Below, piece by piece: positions 37,078 through 48,287 of a DNA stretch of 64,000 bases. The first letter of the stretch is position 1. Every line of letters begins with the position of its first letter. The position numbers were made by a program, and so were the translations under genes. The stretch covers positions 62,001 to 126,000 of the forward strand of contig ARYC01000049.1 of assembly GCA_000711775.1 (NCBI GenBank). The letters are read 5' to 3'. Source of the stretch: Oxytricha trifallax (lineage: Eukaryota; Ciliophora; Spirotrichea; Sporadotrichida; Oxytrichidae). A model generated the notes under the pieces. That model made no database searches. It saw only the letters and a program-made list of their open reading frames with translations, and was not told where the DNA came from.

Positions 37078-38250
37078 TTGAAAAGACATTTTTGCACTCT
37101 GATTATATCACAACGTAAATAATAATAAAGAAGCACGTAAAGAAGGTAATAAAGCAAGGAACATAATTTAGACTCCTAAAAAGCAAAAGTTCTTTAATAT
37201 TTGAAGTTTATTGATAATTACTTATTATAAAATTTCAACTTATTTACTCTTCATTTAAAAGCGAAACCTATCTCTACATTTTATTTATGTTCTTTATTTC
37301 TGTTTTAAGGCAGTCAATTTACTTGATACTTAAAATTGCGTTCCTTTCTATTTAAAAATGAGCTTTATTTGTAAAGTTAAAGTTTTTAGTATTTACCTTT
37401 TAGGCAAGTTTTACTCATGAAAAATTTCTTTGATACAGTTGTATTTAGATGAGTAAGGTAAATTGAATAAATGCTTCCATCTTTTAGCTTCTAATAATAG
37501 CTTAATTCTTTATTATTGCAAGCTCTTAAATTATCCCTAAATATAATATCGATAAATATATAAAAATAGGTAAAATAGAGAAACACAATTTTCACTGTAA
37601 CAAAGATCATAATATATAAATTAAGTTTAGCGTTAAGTATTTGTAAAATAAGTATTTATGGATTTAATTATTTTTTTATTTAAATATATTTATTAAATGG
37701 TTTTTTTAATGTTATTGCTCGTATTATTATATCTCAGTTTATGTTAAGTATTGGACTTTTGCATAACTTCTAGAAACAATGAACACTAATTAGATCACGA
37801 ATTGAGACATGCGAATAGCCATGTATTCAAGGACTATTTTAATTTATTTAAATCCTTGTCTTAAGCTTGGAAGAATAGCTTTGGATAATGACTGTTTAGT
37901 CTCTTTTAGTAAAAGGGTATTTCTTAACTACCTTGAATGTGTTAGCTCAGTGTTAATTCTTTGAATATTAGTTTTTTATTTATAAAACTACAATCTTATT
38001 AGTTAAGTTTCTAGTAGCAAGATTATTTACTACAACTTTTTGTCATCAAATACTTTGATTGCTTATCATGCTGTGTTGTAAATTGCTTTGGGCCCTTTTA
38101 TTAAGGGAAAAAAATATAAGATCTATTGTCTGCTTATTTAGTAAAATTTGTTTTGAAAAGCTTTTTAAATGTCATTTATTGTGATCACTAATGATTTATT
38201 TCATCTTCTTCATTTGTTTTATCTATACATCAAATGTCTTTTATTTTAGA

Positions 38251-38574
38251 CATGATGATGTTGTGAATTTAAGTGTCTATACTACTGATTTAAGGAGTTT
38301 TATTTATCAAGCAATGAATTTCCTTAAAAATTGAAAGCTTCAAGGAATTAATGATAGTTATCATATATTTATATATATATCTTTTATTATTAAAGCTTTG
38401 AAGAATATTTATTGTAGTGCTTTCAGTACTATTCACTTTAATGGGATGATATGGAAAGACGCTGATAATGTTATGAATATTGCATTACTTAATTACTGGA
38501 CTCATTTTGCCCTAATTTCGCCTTTTAAATTATGGAAAAACTATTACAGTTGTTCTTATTATGAATCATTTTGA
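38251..38574 (+). pseudogene. Decayed coding remnant, unrecognised
   Basis: Reads HDDVVNLSVYTTDLRSFIYQ, AMNFLKN, one TGA, then NIYCSAFSTIHFNGMIWKDA, NIALLNYWTHFALISPFKLW. It follows TTTTATTTTAG, which could be an intron acceptor. Further plus-strand pieces in other frames follow to about 39,030 (DDRFDCNLFRDDTTLKFLQL, YSGDARMFLADRVSSFWRSN). They may all belong to one degraded gene that also includes the next entry. Confidence 0.4.
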
Positions 38575-39056
38575 TTTCCTTAGTGTTGAATTAACCTATT
38601 TAGATGACAGATTTGATTGTAATTTATTTAGAGATGATACTACTTTAAAGTTTCTTTAATTGCCTGTTTTTCATATTGATTTGGTGATGGGCTTTGTAGA
38701 TTTTTGTTTGAAGTTGGTGTTCATTTTATTTTTAATTATAGTGGAGATGCTAGAATGTTTTTAGCTGATAGAGTATCTTCATTTTGGAGGTCCAATGAAG
38801 TGACTGTATTATTACTATAATTTTAATTTTGTTTACTATTTTTGTGCCAATCTATAGGTTCTCAGACTAATATGAATGATGATATTCCTATTTTTTTATA
38901 TTCAGAAAACAATAAAATATATGTTTTATATTTAACTAGAAAGACATTTTTTAATCCTTACTTAATAAACTTAATTTATTTAATTATGAAATTTGATAAA
39001 ATTAATTTATTGATTAATTATTTTCTATATTAGTGTTTCTCATTATTATTTATTAC

Positions 39057-39465
39057 TGTTGAGTGAAAAGTGGAGAACTAACTTGCCGGAGCTGATAGAG
39101 TTGGGTGCGTGGGACGTGGCACCCAGGACTACTGCAGTGCTACTCATGCGCGGACAAACACTGTATCCGAAGAGCCGAGTACTAAAACTCCATGTGGAGA
39201 CGACGATTCTCATTCCGATGTAACCAAAGAAGATGGAGGTGCAATGCACTTTTGGAATCAAAGATGACTCAATGAGAAGTAAAGATGAAGAGTACTCTGA
39301 TTATCCATGATTGCATAAAAACGTCAAAAAATAAAAAAGGAGATACCAACGATAGATACACTGAGAGCGCGGAGACTCACTGACAGTCTGAGATTCAGTA
39401 GTCTAGGGAAACCCGGAGACAATTATATATACGAATATCTGACCAACAGTAATAAATAATAATGA
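39057..39465 (+). pseudogene. GC-richer coding island, unrecognised, one frameshift
   Basis: About 400 bp with markedly higher GC than its surroundings. Frame 1: EKWRTNLPELIELGAWDVAP, LLMRGQTLYPKSRVLKLHVE, PKKMEVQCTFGIKDDSMR, ending at TGA near 39,310. A second frame continues PTIDTLRARRLTDSLRFSSL, GKPGDNYIYEYLTNSNKQQ to TGA 39,463. The balanced codon use suggests recent arrival or constraint. I do not recognise the family. Confidence 0.5.
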
Positions 39466-41120
39466 TTACCTTTAGTTCAGAATGTTTAATATAAAGATCA
39501 ATTTTGATTTCTTTTTTATTTTCTACAAAAATTCACTAATTCACTTTTAGTGTTTCTCTATTTTACCTATTTTTATATAATTTATCGATATTCAATTAAC
39601 TTAAGTCCCTAAATCAAATCAAGTATTTTTATTAACTTCTCTTTTATTGTAAATCCTATTAGCTATGTTACTCAGTTGTAAAAACTAAAGCTGCTTGAGT
39701 TTATATATTAATGAATTTTTTTTAAATATCTTAATTTTAATACGGGGCGGACTATGCTTTTATTTTTAAATTATGAGGCTTGAAGATAGTTTCATCCAAA
39801 GAAATGATTACCTCCTTGTTCTAGTGAGCTAAAATAAGTAAATGTTATTGATAAAATTCAAAATATTAGGAAATTATTATTTTAAAAATACATTATAACT
39901 TGATTAGAAATATATATATTAAAAGGACAAGTACATTTATAAATAAAAAATACTACGATAAAATATTTGCAAAAACAATTACTAACTCTATTTTTAATTA
40001 TAGCAAATGTATTTAGTTTTATTATTGATTTTCAAAATACTTCCATTCAGCAAAAATGTTTCTATCGTTGTATGAAGTATATCAAGAGTTTATGATATTT
40101 ATAGCGTTTATTTTAGTTATAGTCATATTTCTCTTTACATTAATGCATCTATATAATTTTAGCCAATTATAGAATTATTGCTCATGCATCATCAAACTAA
40201 AGAATATCACTGCTAGACGACTACATATTCATGAACACATAGTAAGAATAAAATCAATAATAAAAATGAAATAAATAAAATATAACAAGAATTATTTACA
40301 CAAACAATATAAAAGGAAGCAATTAACTTTATTAGACTTTAATTTTGAGTTTTTATTATTATTTTATGTTTTAACTTATGAATCTATAAAAATTTAATTT
40401 CAAAAAATCATGCAAAATTAATTGAAAGTCTATATGAAGTTTAACGTTCTTATGATTAACTCCAATTGATAAGTATAGTTTTAGAAGACTAAAAGTAGAT
40501 ATTCTTTAAAATGGGAATTATCATTAAAAAATTTTGGCTCTATCAGCTAATAAATATAATTTTAGTTCTATTAAAATAAGTATTTTGATAGACTAAATAG
40601 TTTAATTAATCAAGAATTGAATTTAAGATTCTTTTTATTTAATATCTATTCTTTCAGACGGATTATTATTTCCGATGAATATTTTAAGAATCATATTTTA
40701 GTTATATCCAAATATTTTTATATATTTTTAGGAAGAAAAAAAATAGTTAGTGTTGATTTTTATGGGTCTTAATTTCCAAATCTTAGTCAAATTATTAAAA
40801 ATTTATTTGCTAAATAATAAAAAAATATTAATTTTTTTTTATTTTAAATTAATAATTTTCAAAAATTATACTAAAAAAATTGTTATAAATATACAAATTA
40901 GCTATATGTTTTATTAATTTATCAGTTTTTTAATCCAATAAATGTTTTTAAAAAAGTCATTCCCCATGATTTAAAAATTGTAAGATTTTAGGTCGAATTT
41001 TAATCATAAATAAATGAGCAGCATTCTCAATCAATAATTATTAAATAGTTTCAATTATTTTTATTTATAAATAAGATTAAGGCCTATATTCAAGACTTCA
41101 ACAACCACAGGTTAGTCATC
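39466..41120. other. AT-rich spacer
   Basis: No supported feature. Confidence 0.6.
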
Positions 41121-41169
41121 ATATATTGTTTAACAAATCTATAGTTATTCAACTTAATTCAAGAAGATC

Positions 41170-42011
41170 GATCTTTAATCAGAGAAAGACTACATTGAAA
41201 ACCTAACGTTTGAATTGAAGAGCTCGAGGGCGGCATTCAAAGTTTCTGATATCAAAAATTTGCCAGTCAAGCTTTCAGGACTAACTCCTAGGACTATCCA
41301 AAGACTATAATCATCCAGCAGATCAATCATGATTAACCAAAGATGAATAGCCCTCCCCAGTTTGTTCGAGTATCTAACCAGAACAGACACACTCCAGCAT
41401 TTGGTTGGGCTCTTTTGAGAGAGCGATTAGTAATGTTTCCTAGATAGTACCCATAATCCAGGATAAGATCTTCAACTTTGCATAGACATATAAAAGCAAG
41501 GAGATTATATTTAAGACTATCAAGCTAGTTAAGAGAAGCGAATCGATCCCATTTAAAAAATTTATCGCCTTAAAGATTATGATTAGAACAACTTTCCTCA
41601 GAGAGCTCGAGCATAATCCAAAAGTTGTCTTCATTGATGAGGCCATTTTTTCACCAGCGGCTCAGCTTACTTATTCTCACCATTTTCTTAAATATTAAAG
41701 GTCAAAATCCCTAGCTCTGCATTACTAGCTGGAGTGTCTACCGAGCTAGGATTGGTGCATTACAGAATATACAAGTGGTCTGTGAGAAATCCTGAGTTTA
41801 TCTAGTGTCTACCAAAGCTCAGATAGAATTTCGTCATCAAAGACTAGCTGTATTTATGGATAATCTCTCAGTGCACCGAAGTATGATCACCCATGATTGC
41901 ATGAATTTTTTATTGAATACTCCAATCTTCAGTGTGCCATATTCTCCTCAATTTAACTGGATCAAAAGCTTCTTTTATACAGTTAAGCAGATTTCTTTTT
42001 ATTTTTTTTAA
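41170..42011 (+). pseudogene. Tc1/IS630-type DDE transposase, inactive
   Basis: An N-terminal helix-turn-helix-like segment, VSDIKNLPVKLSGLTPRTIQ, lies near 41,245. In another frame comes LRELEHNPKVVFIDEAIFSP with the first catalytic Asp. In a third frame (41,805-42,011) the strand RLAVFMDNLSVHRSMITHDC supplies the second Asp and is followed by PYSPQFNWIKSFFYTVKQ. Family members normally read NPIE at that last position; here it is NWIK, so the third acidic residue is lost. With at least two frameshifts and this substitution it cannot be active. It differs in sequence from the transposase at 28.7 kb, so two subfamilies are present. Confidence 0.75.
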
Positions 42012-42029
42012 AGAAAAATGCTTAGTAGA

Positions 42030-42366
42030 CTAAATGGGAATTAAGGCCAAGAGGGAAGTAATCATGATGCTTTTTAAATAAAATAAATGAATTAGAAAGT
42101 TATTTACAATAATAGTAATAGTAATAACGAAAGTAGTAATAGTAAATCTAAAAAATAAATTTTCATCTTCATCTTCCTCCTCATCTTCATCGTTTTCATC
42201 ACCAATATTGACTTTCTGCACCATTCTCTCTGCGACTTCTTGAACTCCTTCTTCATTGACGCCCTCAGTTGACCAGAGTTGCAACCCCTGTAAAAATAAA
42301 ATGTTAGATATGTTTTTTGTAACTTACATTATTGATGGATGACACAGAGCACTCTGATTAAGTCAT
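42030..42366 (-). CDS. Small two-exon gene with acidic stretch and hydrophobic tail
   Basis: The ATG at 42,366 opens exon 1 (MTQSECSVSSINN). A 40-nt GTAAGT...CAG intron (42,288-42,327) joins it in frame to LQLWSTEGVNEEGVQEVAER, MVQKVNIGDENDEDEEEDED, and a hydrophobic Thr/Ile/Val segment (FRFTITTFVITITIIVNNF). The real stop is unclear: the frame stays open into the antisense of the transposase, so the C-terminus is uncertain. A second copy of the intron plus acidic-exon arrangement lies at 3.3-3.45 kb, where it is frameshifted. Function unknown; an acidic region followed by a membrane-like tail is all that can be seen. Confidence 0.45.
42288..42327 (-). other. Candidate 40-nt intron
   Basis: GTAAGTTACAAAAAACATAT at the donor and ATTTTTACAG at the acceptor. 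Its donor half is nearly identical to the intron at 3,414-3,452, and the flanking exons are alignable. Conservation between two distant copies supports it. Confidence 0.6.
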
Positions 42367-42554
42367 GTTTTAAATTACTTATTTTTCTATTTTATTATTT
42401 AATACAATTCATTTTATTTAAAAAAAAAACATCGTAAATGTATAAGAAGCTCAATCAAGCAAGTCGATAAAATGATTATTATTAATTCAGTGAATTAAGG
42501 GATATAAGAAATCCTTAGTGCATAATGACTATTCTTAAACTAATCATTAAACCA

Positions 42555-42795
42555 TCATCTCTTGATTCTACTTGCTTAGAGGGAGTCATCTGTTAAATAT
42601 TGATTATTTGCATTGTACCATCCGCTAAGCTCTTCCTCTGTTATAGTCTTGTTCTCATTCTGACTCTGCAAAAGTGGTCTCTTAACTCCTACTAGTCTCT
42701 ACGCTATTTCAATTGACCTATTTTGGGATTTCTATCTGCCTAGTCTTGACCTCTGCTTCATCAAGAATATTGCTTTTCCAGGTTTTCCTAATTTA
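42555..42795 (-). pseudogene. Short coding-like remnant abutting the palindromic array
   Basis: Reads GKPGKAIFLMKQRSRLGRQK, RPLLQSQNENKTITEEELSG, WYNANNQYLTDDSLQASRIK, then TGA. It is cut at the array boundary (42,801), suggesting the array landed in or next to a gene. No family recognised. Confidence 0.4.
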
Positions 42796-42800
42796 GTTAG

Positions 42801-43353
42801 TGAGTAAGAATTTAAATATTTACCAGATATAATCAATTAATCAAGATTTTAATCATAGTATTATATAATGATTTAATGAATAATATAATTAAAACCACAC
42901 TCTATCCCTAACGATTAATGGATTAGAGATAGAGTGTGATGGAGTGTGTTTAAATATATAAATTATATTATCTTTTAAATATAACATTTCATTTTACATA
43001 ATTAACATTTTAATTTAATAAGTAAATAATTAATTTATACATTTAAGATTTATAATTGTTAATGATAAGAAAGTTTTAAAATTAATCATTAAATAAGTGA
43101 AATATATTATATAGCAATGATGTAAATAAATTAAATTAAATTAAAATGTTAATTATGTAAAATGAAATGTTATATTTAAAAGATAATATAATTTATATAT
43201 TAAAACACACTCCATCACACTCTATCTCTAATCCATTTATCGTTAGGGATAGAGTGTGGTTTTAATTATATTATTCATTAAATCATTATATAATACTATG
43301 ATTAAAATCTTGATTAATTGATTATATCTGGTAAATATTTAAATTCTTACTCA
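42801..43353. repeat. P1 palindrome, copy 1
   Basis: Arms of about 235 bp with an ~85 bp loop. Each arm contains its own hairpin, CACACTCTATCCCTAACGAT...ATTAGAGATAGAGTGTG, followed directly by ATGGAGTGTGTTTA. A palindrome with a hairpin nested in each arm gives a branched fold, as in T-shaped viral terminal repeats. Confidence 0.88.
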
Positions 43354-43425
43354 GTCTCAAAAAATCTAACTTCAAACAAAGTGTTGCCTGAGGAGATCCT
43401 TGAACCACTCAGGAGTAACTTCTAT

Positions 43426-43776
43426 TCAGTTTTGTTTAGATTATTGTGTTCCCTCGTTATATCGCACCTTATTTGCATGTTTCACGACTCCCTCTATGTA
43501 GTGCGGTTTTACTGTGTCAAGGATTGAGAAGAAGAAGCCACTCTCAAGTAGTAGCCCTAAATTTTGATCTAATTAGGGAAAATACTATAAAACTAGTTCA
43601 TCTGACGTTGCATCTTGAGACAAATTCTTTACTGAGAGCTCTTAGTAAAACGGAACATGCATGCTGTGAATCTATTCTTGCTTTAGTGTTTTTTTGCTCA
43701 TTTAGTATTGATCTTAAGAAAACGATTCTTGTTGACGAGTAATTTGGGAGAAACAAGTTGAGACTATAATATACAT
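43426..43776 (-). CDS. S-unit protein, 116 codons (copy 1)
   Basis: Same protein as the copy on the plus strand at 45,668-46,018; see that entry. This copy lies in the first S unit. Confidence 0.5.
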
Positions 43777-44445
43777 AGATTATCAGGCGAAATATCTTAC
43801 GATGCTAAGTCATGTAGCGATATATGTGATCCTTCAATCTAAATCATTAGAGAAGCTCTTGACTTTTCACGAATCTATTTTCAAGATTATAGTCCTCCAT
43901 CCTATAAATTTAGTTGTTGACTTGCTCTTAATTAGTTTCATTTTATAATAAGTTTAATTTAAATAGATGAGTATTATAACTTATTTAAGTTATTTCTTAT
44001 GGTTTGAATGATAATAGGAAGTAATAATTATTTATTGTTAGAAAATTAATGTTGTTAAAAACAAATTCTACTTACTTTAAGTTAGATAAGGTCAAGGGAT
44101 TTGTTTTGGAACAAAAAAGGCTTGTTCAAGATTTATATAATTTCTAAAAAATATAGAATAACTTATGATTAAAGATGATTAATAAATATTATGATTTGAT
44201 TAATTAAATACAAAACTAGGCTATTTTAATTTAATTAGCGGATATATTAATTATTAATTAATTACTTGCTTAAATACTAAACAAGTGGATTAAAAATGCT
44301 TGCATATAAATCAAAGCAGCTAAAGAGGTTACACTCGCAACGATAAAAAAAAACAGCTCATTACAATCAAATCTGATGTCGATGTTTGTTCCTAAATATA
44401 ATAAAACAGGTAGTTTAAAAAGAAAACTAAGTCAAATCACCATAA

Positions 44446-44998
44446 TGAGTAAAAATAGAAGAGAAATCCAAAATTAAATGAATAATCAATAATTTACTTA
44501 CAATATTTTAATGATAATTTTAATAAATATAATCAAACACTACTTTATCTAGAAATTTCATTGATTTTGAGATAGAGTGCGATAGAGTATTATAAATTAC
44601 TCATATTATTTAATATTTAAAATGAATGAAATAAAGTTTTAAAATATTCTATTGTTATTTCATGTAATTTACTAATCTTAAATTGAGTATAATAATATAA
44701 TCAAAATAAGGCAGATATTTTAAAATTATTTTGTATTAATTATTAAAATATTGATATAATTAAATAAACAATCTATTAATAATAAAAAACAATAGAATAT
44801 TTTAAAACTTTATTTCATTCATTTTAAATATTAAATAATATGAGTAATTTATAATACTCTATCGCACTCTATCTCAAAATCAATGAAATTTCTAGATAAA
44901 GTAGTGTTTGATTATATTTATTAAAATTATCATTAAAATATTGTAAGTAAATTATTGATTATTCATTTAATTTTGGATTTCTCTTCTATTTTTACTCA
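44446..44998. repeat. P2 palindrome, copy 1
   Basis: Begins TGAGTAAAAATAGAAGAGAA and is the exact length of P1. Arms carry CTTTATCTAGAAATTTCATT, then GAGATAGAGTGCGATAGAGT, a direct pair of GATAGAGT boxes. P1 has the equivalent GATAGAGTGTGATGGAGTGT at the same place. The central part is an A/T-rich loop. Confidence 0.88.
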
Positions 44999-45667
44999 TT
45001 ATGGTGATTTGACTTAGTTTTCTTTTTAAACTACCTGTTTTATTATATTTAGGAACAAACATCGACATCAGATTTGATTGTAATGAGCTGTTTTTTTTTA
45101 TCGTTGCGAGTGTAACCTCTTTAGCTGCTTTGATTTATATGCAAGCATTTTTAATCCACTTGTTTAGTATTTAAGCAAGTAATTAATTAATAATTAATAT
45201 ATCCGCTAATTAAATTAAAATAGCCTAGTTTTGTATTTAATTAATCAAATCATAATATTTATTAATCATCTTTAATCATAAGTTATTCTATATTTTTTAG
45301 AAATTATATAAATCTTGAACAAGCCTTTTTTGTTCCAAAACAAATCCCTTGACCTTATCTAACTTAAAGTAAGTAGAATTTGTTTTTAACAACATTAATT
45401 TTCTAACAATAAATAATTATTACTTCCTATTATCATTCAAACCATAAGAAATAACTTAAATAAGTTATAATACTCATCTATTTAAATTAAACTTATTATA
45501 AAATGAAACTAATTAAGAGCAAGTCAACAACTAAATTTATAGGATGGAGGACTATAATCTTGAAAATAGATTCGTGAAAAGTCAAGAGCTTCTCTAATGA
45601 TTTAGATTGAAGGATCACATATATCGCTACATGACTTAGCATCGTAAGATATTTCGCCTGATAATCT

Positions 45668-46018
45668 ATGTATATTATAGTCTCAACTTGTTTCTCCCAA
45701 ATTACTCGTCAACAAGAATCGTTTTCTTAAGATCAATACTAAATGAGCAAAAAAACACTAAAGCAAGAATAGATTCACAGCATGCATGTTCCGTTTTACT
45801 AAGAGCTCTCAGTAAAGAATTTGTCTCAAGATGCAACGTCAGATGAACTAGTTTTATAGTATTTTCCCTAATTAGATCAAAATTTAGGGCTACTACTTGA
45901 GAGTGGCTTCTTCTTCTCAATCCTTGACACAGTAAAACCGCACTACATAGAGGGAGTCGTGAAACATGCAAATAAGGTGCGATATAACGAGGGAACACAA
46001 TAATCTAAACAAAACTGA
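45668..46018 (+). CDS. S-unit protein, 116 codons (copy 2)
   Basis: ATG 45,668 to TGA 46,016, UAR = Gln. Of the frames in the S unit this one has the most natural protein composition: HSMHVPFYQELSVKNLSQDA, TSDELVLQYFPQLDQNLGLL, LESGFFFSILDTVKPHYIEG, VVKHANKVRYNEGTQQSKQN. The same frame continues after the TGA with IEVTPEWFKDLLRQHFV, so the TGA may be a nonsense change shared by all three copies, or the true stop. A short upstream frame (IYRMEDYNLENRFVKSQELL) may be the 5' part after a frameshift. Two other open frames run antisense (69 and 98 codons) and I treat them as shadows. No family recognised. It is the only plausible product of the repeating unit apart from the upstream piece. Confidence 0.52.
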
Positions 46019-46090
46019 ATAGAAGTTACTCCTGAGTGGTTCAAGGATCTCCTCAGGCAACACTTTGTTTGAAGTTAGATTTTTTGAGAC

Positions 46091-46643
46091 TGAGTAAGAA
46101 TTTAAATATTTACCAGATATAATCAATTAATCAAGATTTTAATCATAGTATTATATAATGATTTAATGAATAATATAATTAAAACCACACTCTATCCCTA
46201 ACGATTAATGGATTAGAGATAGAGTGTGATGGAGTGTGTTTAAATATATAAATTATATTATCTTTTAAATATAACATTTCATTTTACATAATTAACATTT
46301 TAATTTAATAAGTAAATAATTAATTTATACATTTAAGATTTATGATTGTTAATGATAAGAAAGTTTTAAAATTAATCATTAAATAAGTGAAATATATTAT
46401 ATAGCAATGATGTAAATAAATTAAATTAAATTAAAATGTTAATTATGTAAAATGAAATGTTATATTTAAAAGATAATATAATTTATATATTAAAACACAC
46501 TCCATCACACTCTATCTCTAATCCATTTATCGTTAGGGATAGAGTGTGGTTTTAATTATATTATTCATTAAATCATTATATAATACTATGATTAAAATCT
46601 TGATTAATTGATTATATCTGGTAAATATTTAAATTCTTACTCA
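46091..46643. repeat. P1 palindrome, copy 2
   Basis: Practically identical to copy 1 (one visible difference in the loop, TTTATGATTG versus TTTATAATTG). Complete on both sides. Confidence 0.88.
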
Positions 46644-46715
46644 GTCTCAAAAAATCTAACTTCAAACAAAGTGTTGCCTGAGGAGATCCTTGAACCACTC
46701 AGGAGTAACTTCTAT

Positions 46716-47066
46716 TCAGTTTTGTTTAGATTATTGTGTTCCCTCGTTATATCGCACCTTATTTGCATGTTTCACGACTCCCTCTATGTAGTGCGGTTTT
46801 ACTGTGTCAAGGATTGAGAAGAAGAAGCCACTCTCAAGTAGTAGCCCTAAATTTTGATCTAATTAGGGAAAATACTATAAAACTAGTTCATCTGACGTTG
46901 CATCTTGAGACAAATTCTTTACTGAGAGCTCTTAGTAAAACGGAACATGCATGCTGTGAATCTATTCTTGCTTTAGTGTTTTTTTGCTCATTTAGTATTG
47001 ATCTTAAGAAAACGATTCTTGTTGACGAGTAATTTGGGAGAAACAAGTTGAGACTATAATATACAT
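46716..47066 (-). CDS. S-unit protein, 116 codons (copy 3)
   Basis: Third copy of the S-unit frame, with no visible coding difference from copies 1 and 2. See the plus-strand copy for description. Confidence 0.5.
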
Positions 47067-47734
47067 AGATTATCAGGCGAAATATCTTACGATGCTAAGT
47101 CATGTAGCGATATATGTGATCCTTCAATCTAAATCATTAGAGAAGCTCTTGACTTTTCACGAATCTATTTTCAAGATTATAGTCCTCCATCCTATAAATT
47201 TAGTTGTTGACTTGCTCTTAATTAGTTTCATTTTATAATAAGTTTAATTTAAATAGATGAGTATTATAACTTATTTAAGTTATTTCTTATGGTTTGAATG
47301 ATAATAGGAAGTAATAATTATTTATTGTTAGAAAATTAATGTTGTTAAAAACAAATTCTACTTACTTTAAGTTAGATAAGGTCAAGGGATTTGTTTTGGA
47401 ACAAAAAAGGCTTGTTCAAGATTTATATAATTTCTAAAAAATATAGAATAACTTATGATTAAAGATGATTAATAAATATTATGATTTGATTAATTAAATA
47501 CAAAACTAGGCTATTTTAATTTAATTAGCGGATATATTAATTATTAATTAATTACTTGCTTAAATACTAAACAAGTGGATTAAAATGCTTGCATATAAAT
47601 CAAAGCAGCTAAAGAGGTTACACTCGCAACGATAAAAAAAAACAGCTCATTACAATCAAATCTGATGTCGATGTTTGTTCCTAAATATAATAAAACAGGT
47701 AGTTTAAAAAGAAAACTAAGTCAAATCACCATAA

Positions 47735-48287
47735 TGAGTAAAAATAGAAGAGAAATCCAAAATTAAATGAATAATCAATAATTTACTTACAATATTTTAA
47801 TGATAATTTTAATAAATATAATCAAACACTACTTTATCTAGAAATTTCATTGATTTTGAGATAGAGTGCGATAGAGTATTATAAATTACTCATATTATTT
47901 AATATTTAAAATGAATGAAATAAAGTTTTAAAATATTCTATTGTTTTTTATTATTAATAGATTGTTTATTTAATTATATCAATATTTTAATAATTAATAC
48001 AAAATAATTTTAAAATATCTGCCTTATTTTTTTTATATTATTATACTCAATTTAAGATTAGTAAATTACATGAAATAACAATAGAATATTTTAAAACTTT
48101 ATTCCATTAATTTTAAATATTAAATAATATGAGTAATTTATAATACTCTATCGCACTCTATCTCAAAATCGATGAAATTTCGAGATAGAGTAGTGTTTAA
48201 TTATATTTATTGAAATTATCATCAAAATATTGTAAGTAAATTATTGATTATTCATTTAATTTTGGATTTCTCTTCTATTTTTACTCA
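47735..48287. repeat. P2 palindrome, copy 2, right edge of the array
   Basis: Same length and termini as copy 1 but slightly diverged in its right arm (CAAAATCGATGAAATTTCGA) and with a loop rearranged relative to copy 1. It ends TTTTTACTCA immediately before the ATG of the kinase-like gene, so the array abuts that start codon without spacer. Confidence 0.85.

Larger units (their letters stand above)
42801..48287. mobile_element. Concatemer-like array P1-S-P2-S'-P1-S-P2
   Basis: Four palindromes of exactly 553 bp (P1 at 42,801-43,353 and 46,091-46,643; P2 at 44,446-44,998 and 47,735-48,287) separate three units: S (43,354-44,445), S inverted (44,999-46,090) and S (46,644-47,734; one base shorter). 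All S copies and all like P copies are nearly identical. P1 and P2 start with the same TGAGTAA and share layout but differ in sequence. Alternating unit orientation with a complete palindrome at every junction is what rolling-hairpin replication of a linear molecule with two different hairpin ends would leave behind. Chromosomal template switching is an alternative, but would not readily explain four equal, complete palindromes. Confidence 0.88.

Noticed and set aside
39057..39310. dUTPase-like or capsid-like identity for the GC-rich island
   Set aside because: Only loose hydrophobic patterning; none of the dUTPase motif residues could be lined up.
43318..43742. Plus-strand ORFs of 69 and 98 codons in the S unit (and mirror copies at 45,702-46,126 and 46,608-47,032)
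   Set aside because: They overlap each other and run antisense to a more protein-like 116-codon frame that uses UAR Gln codons; treated as shadows.
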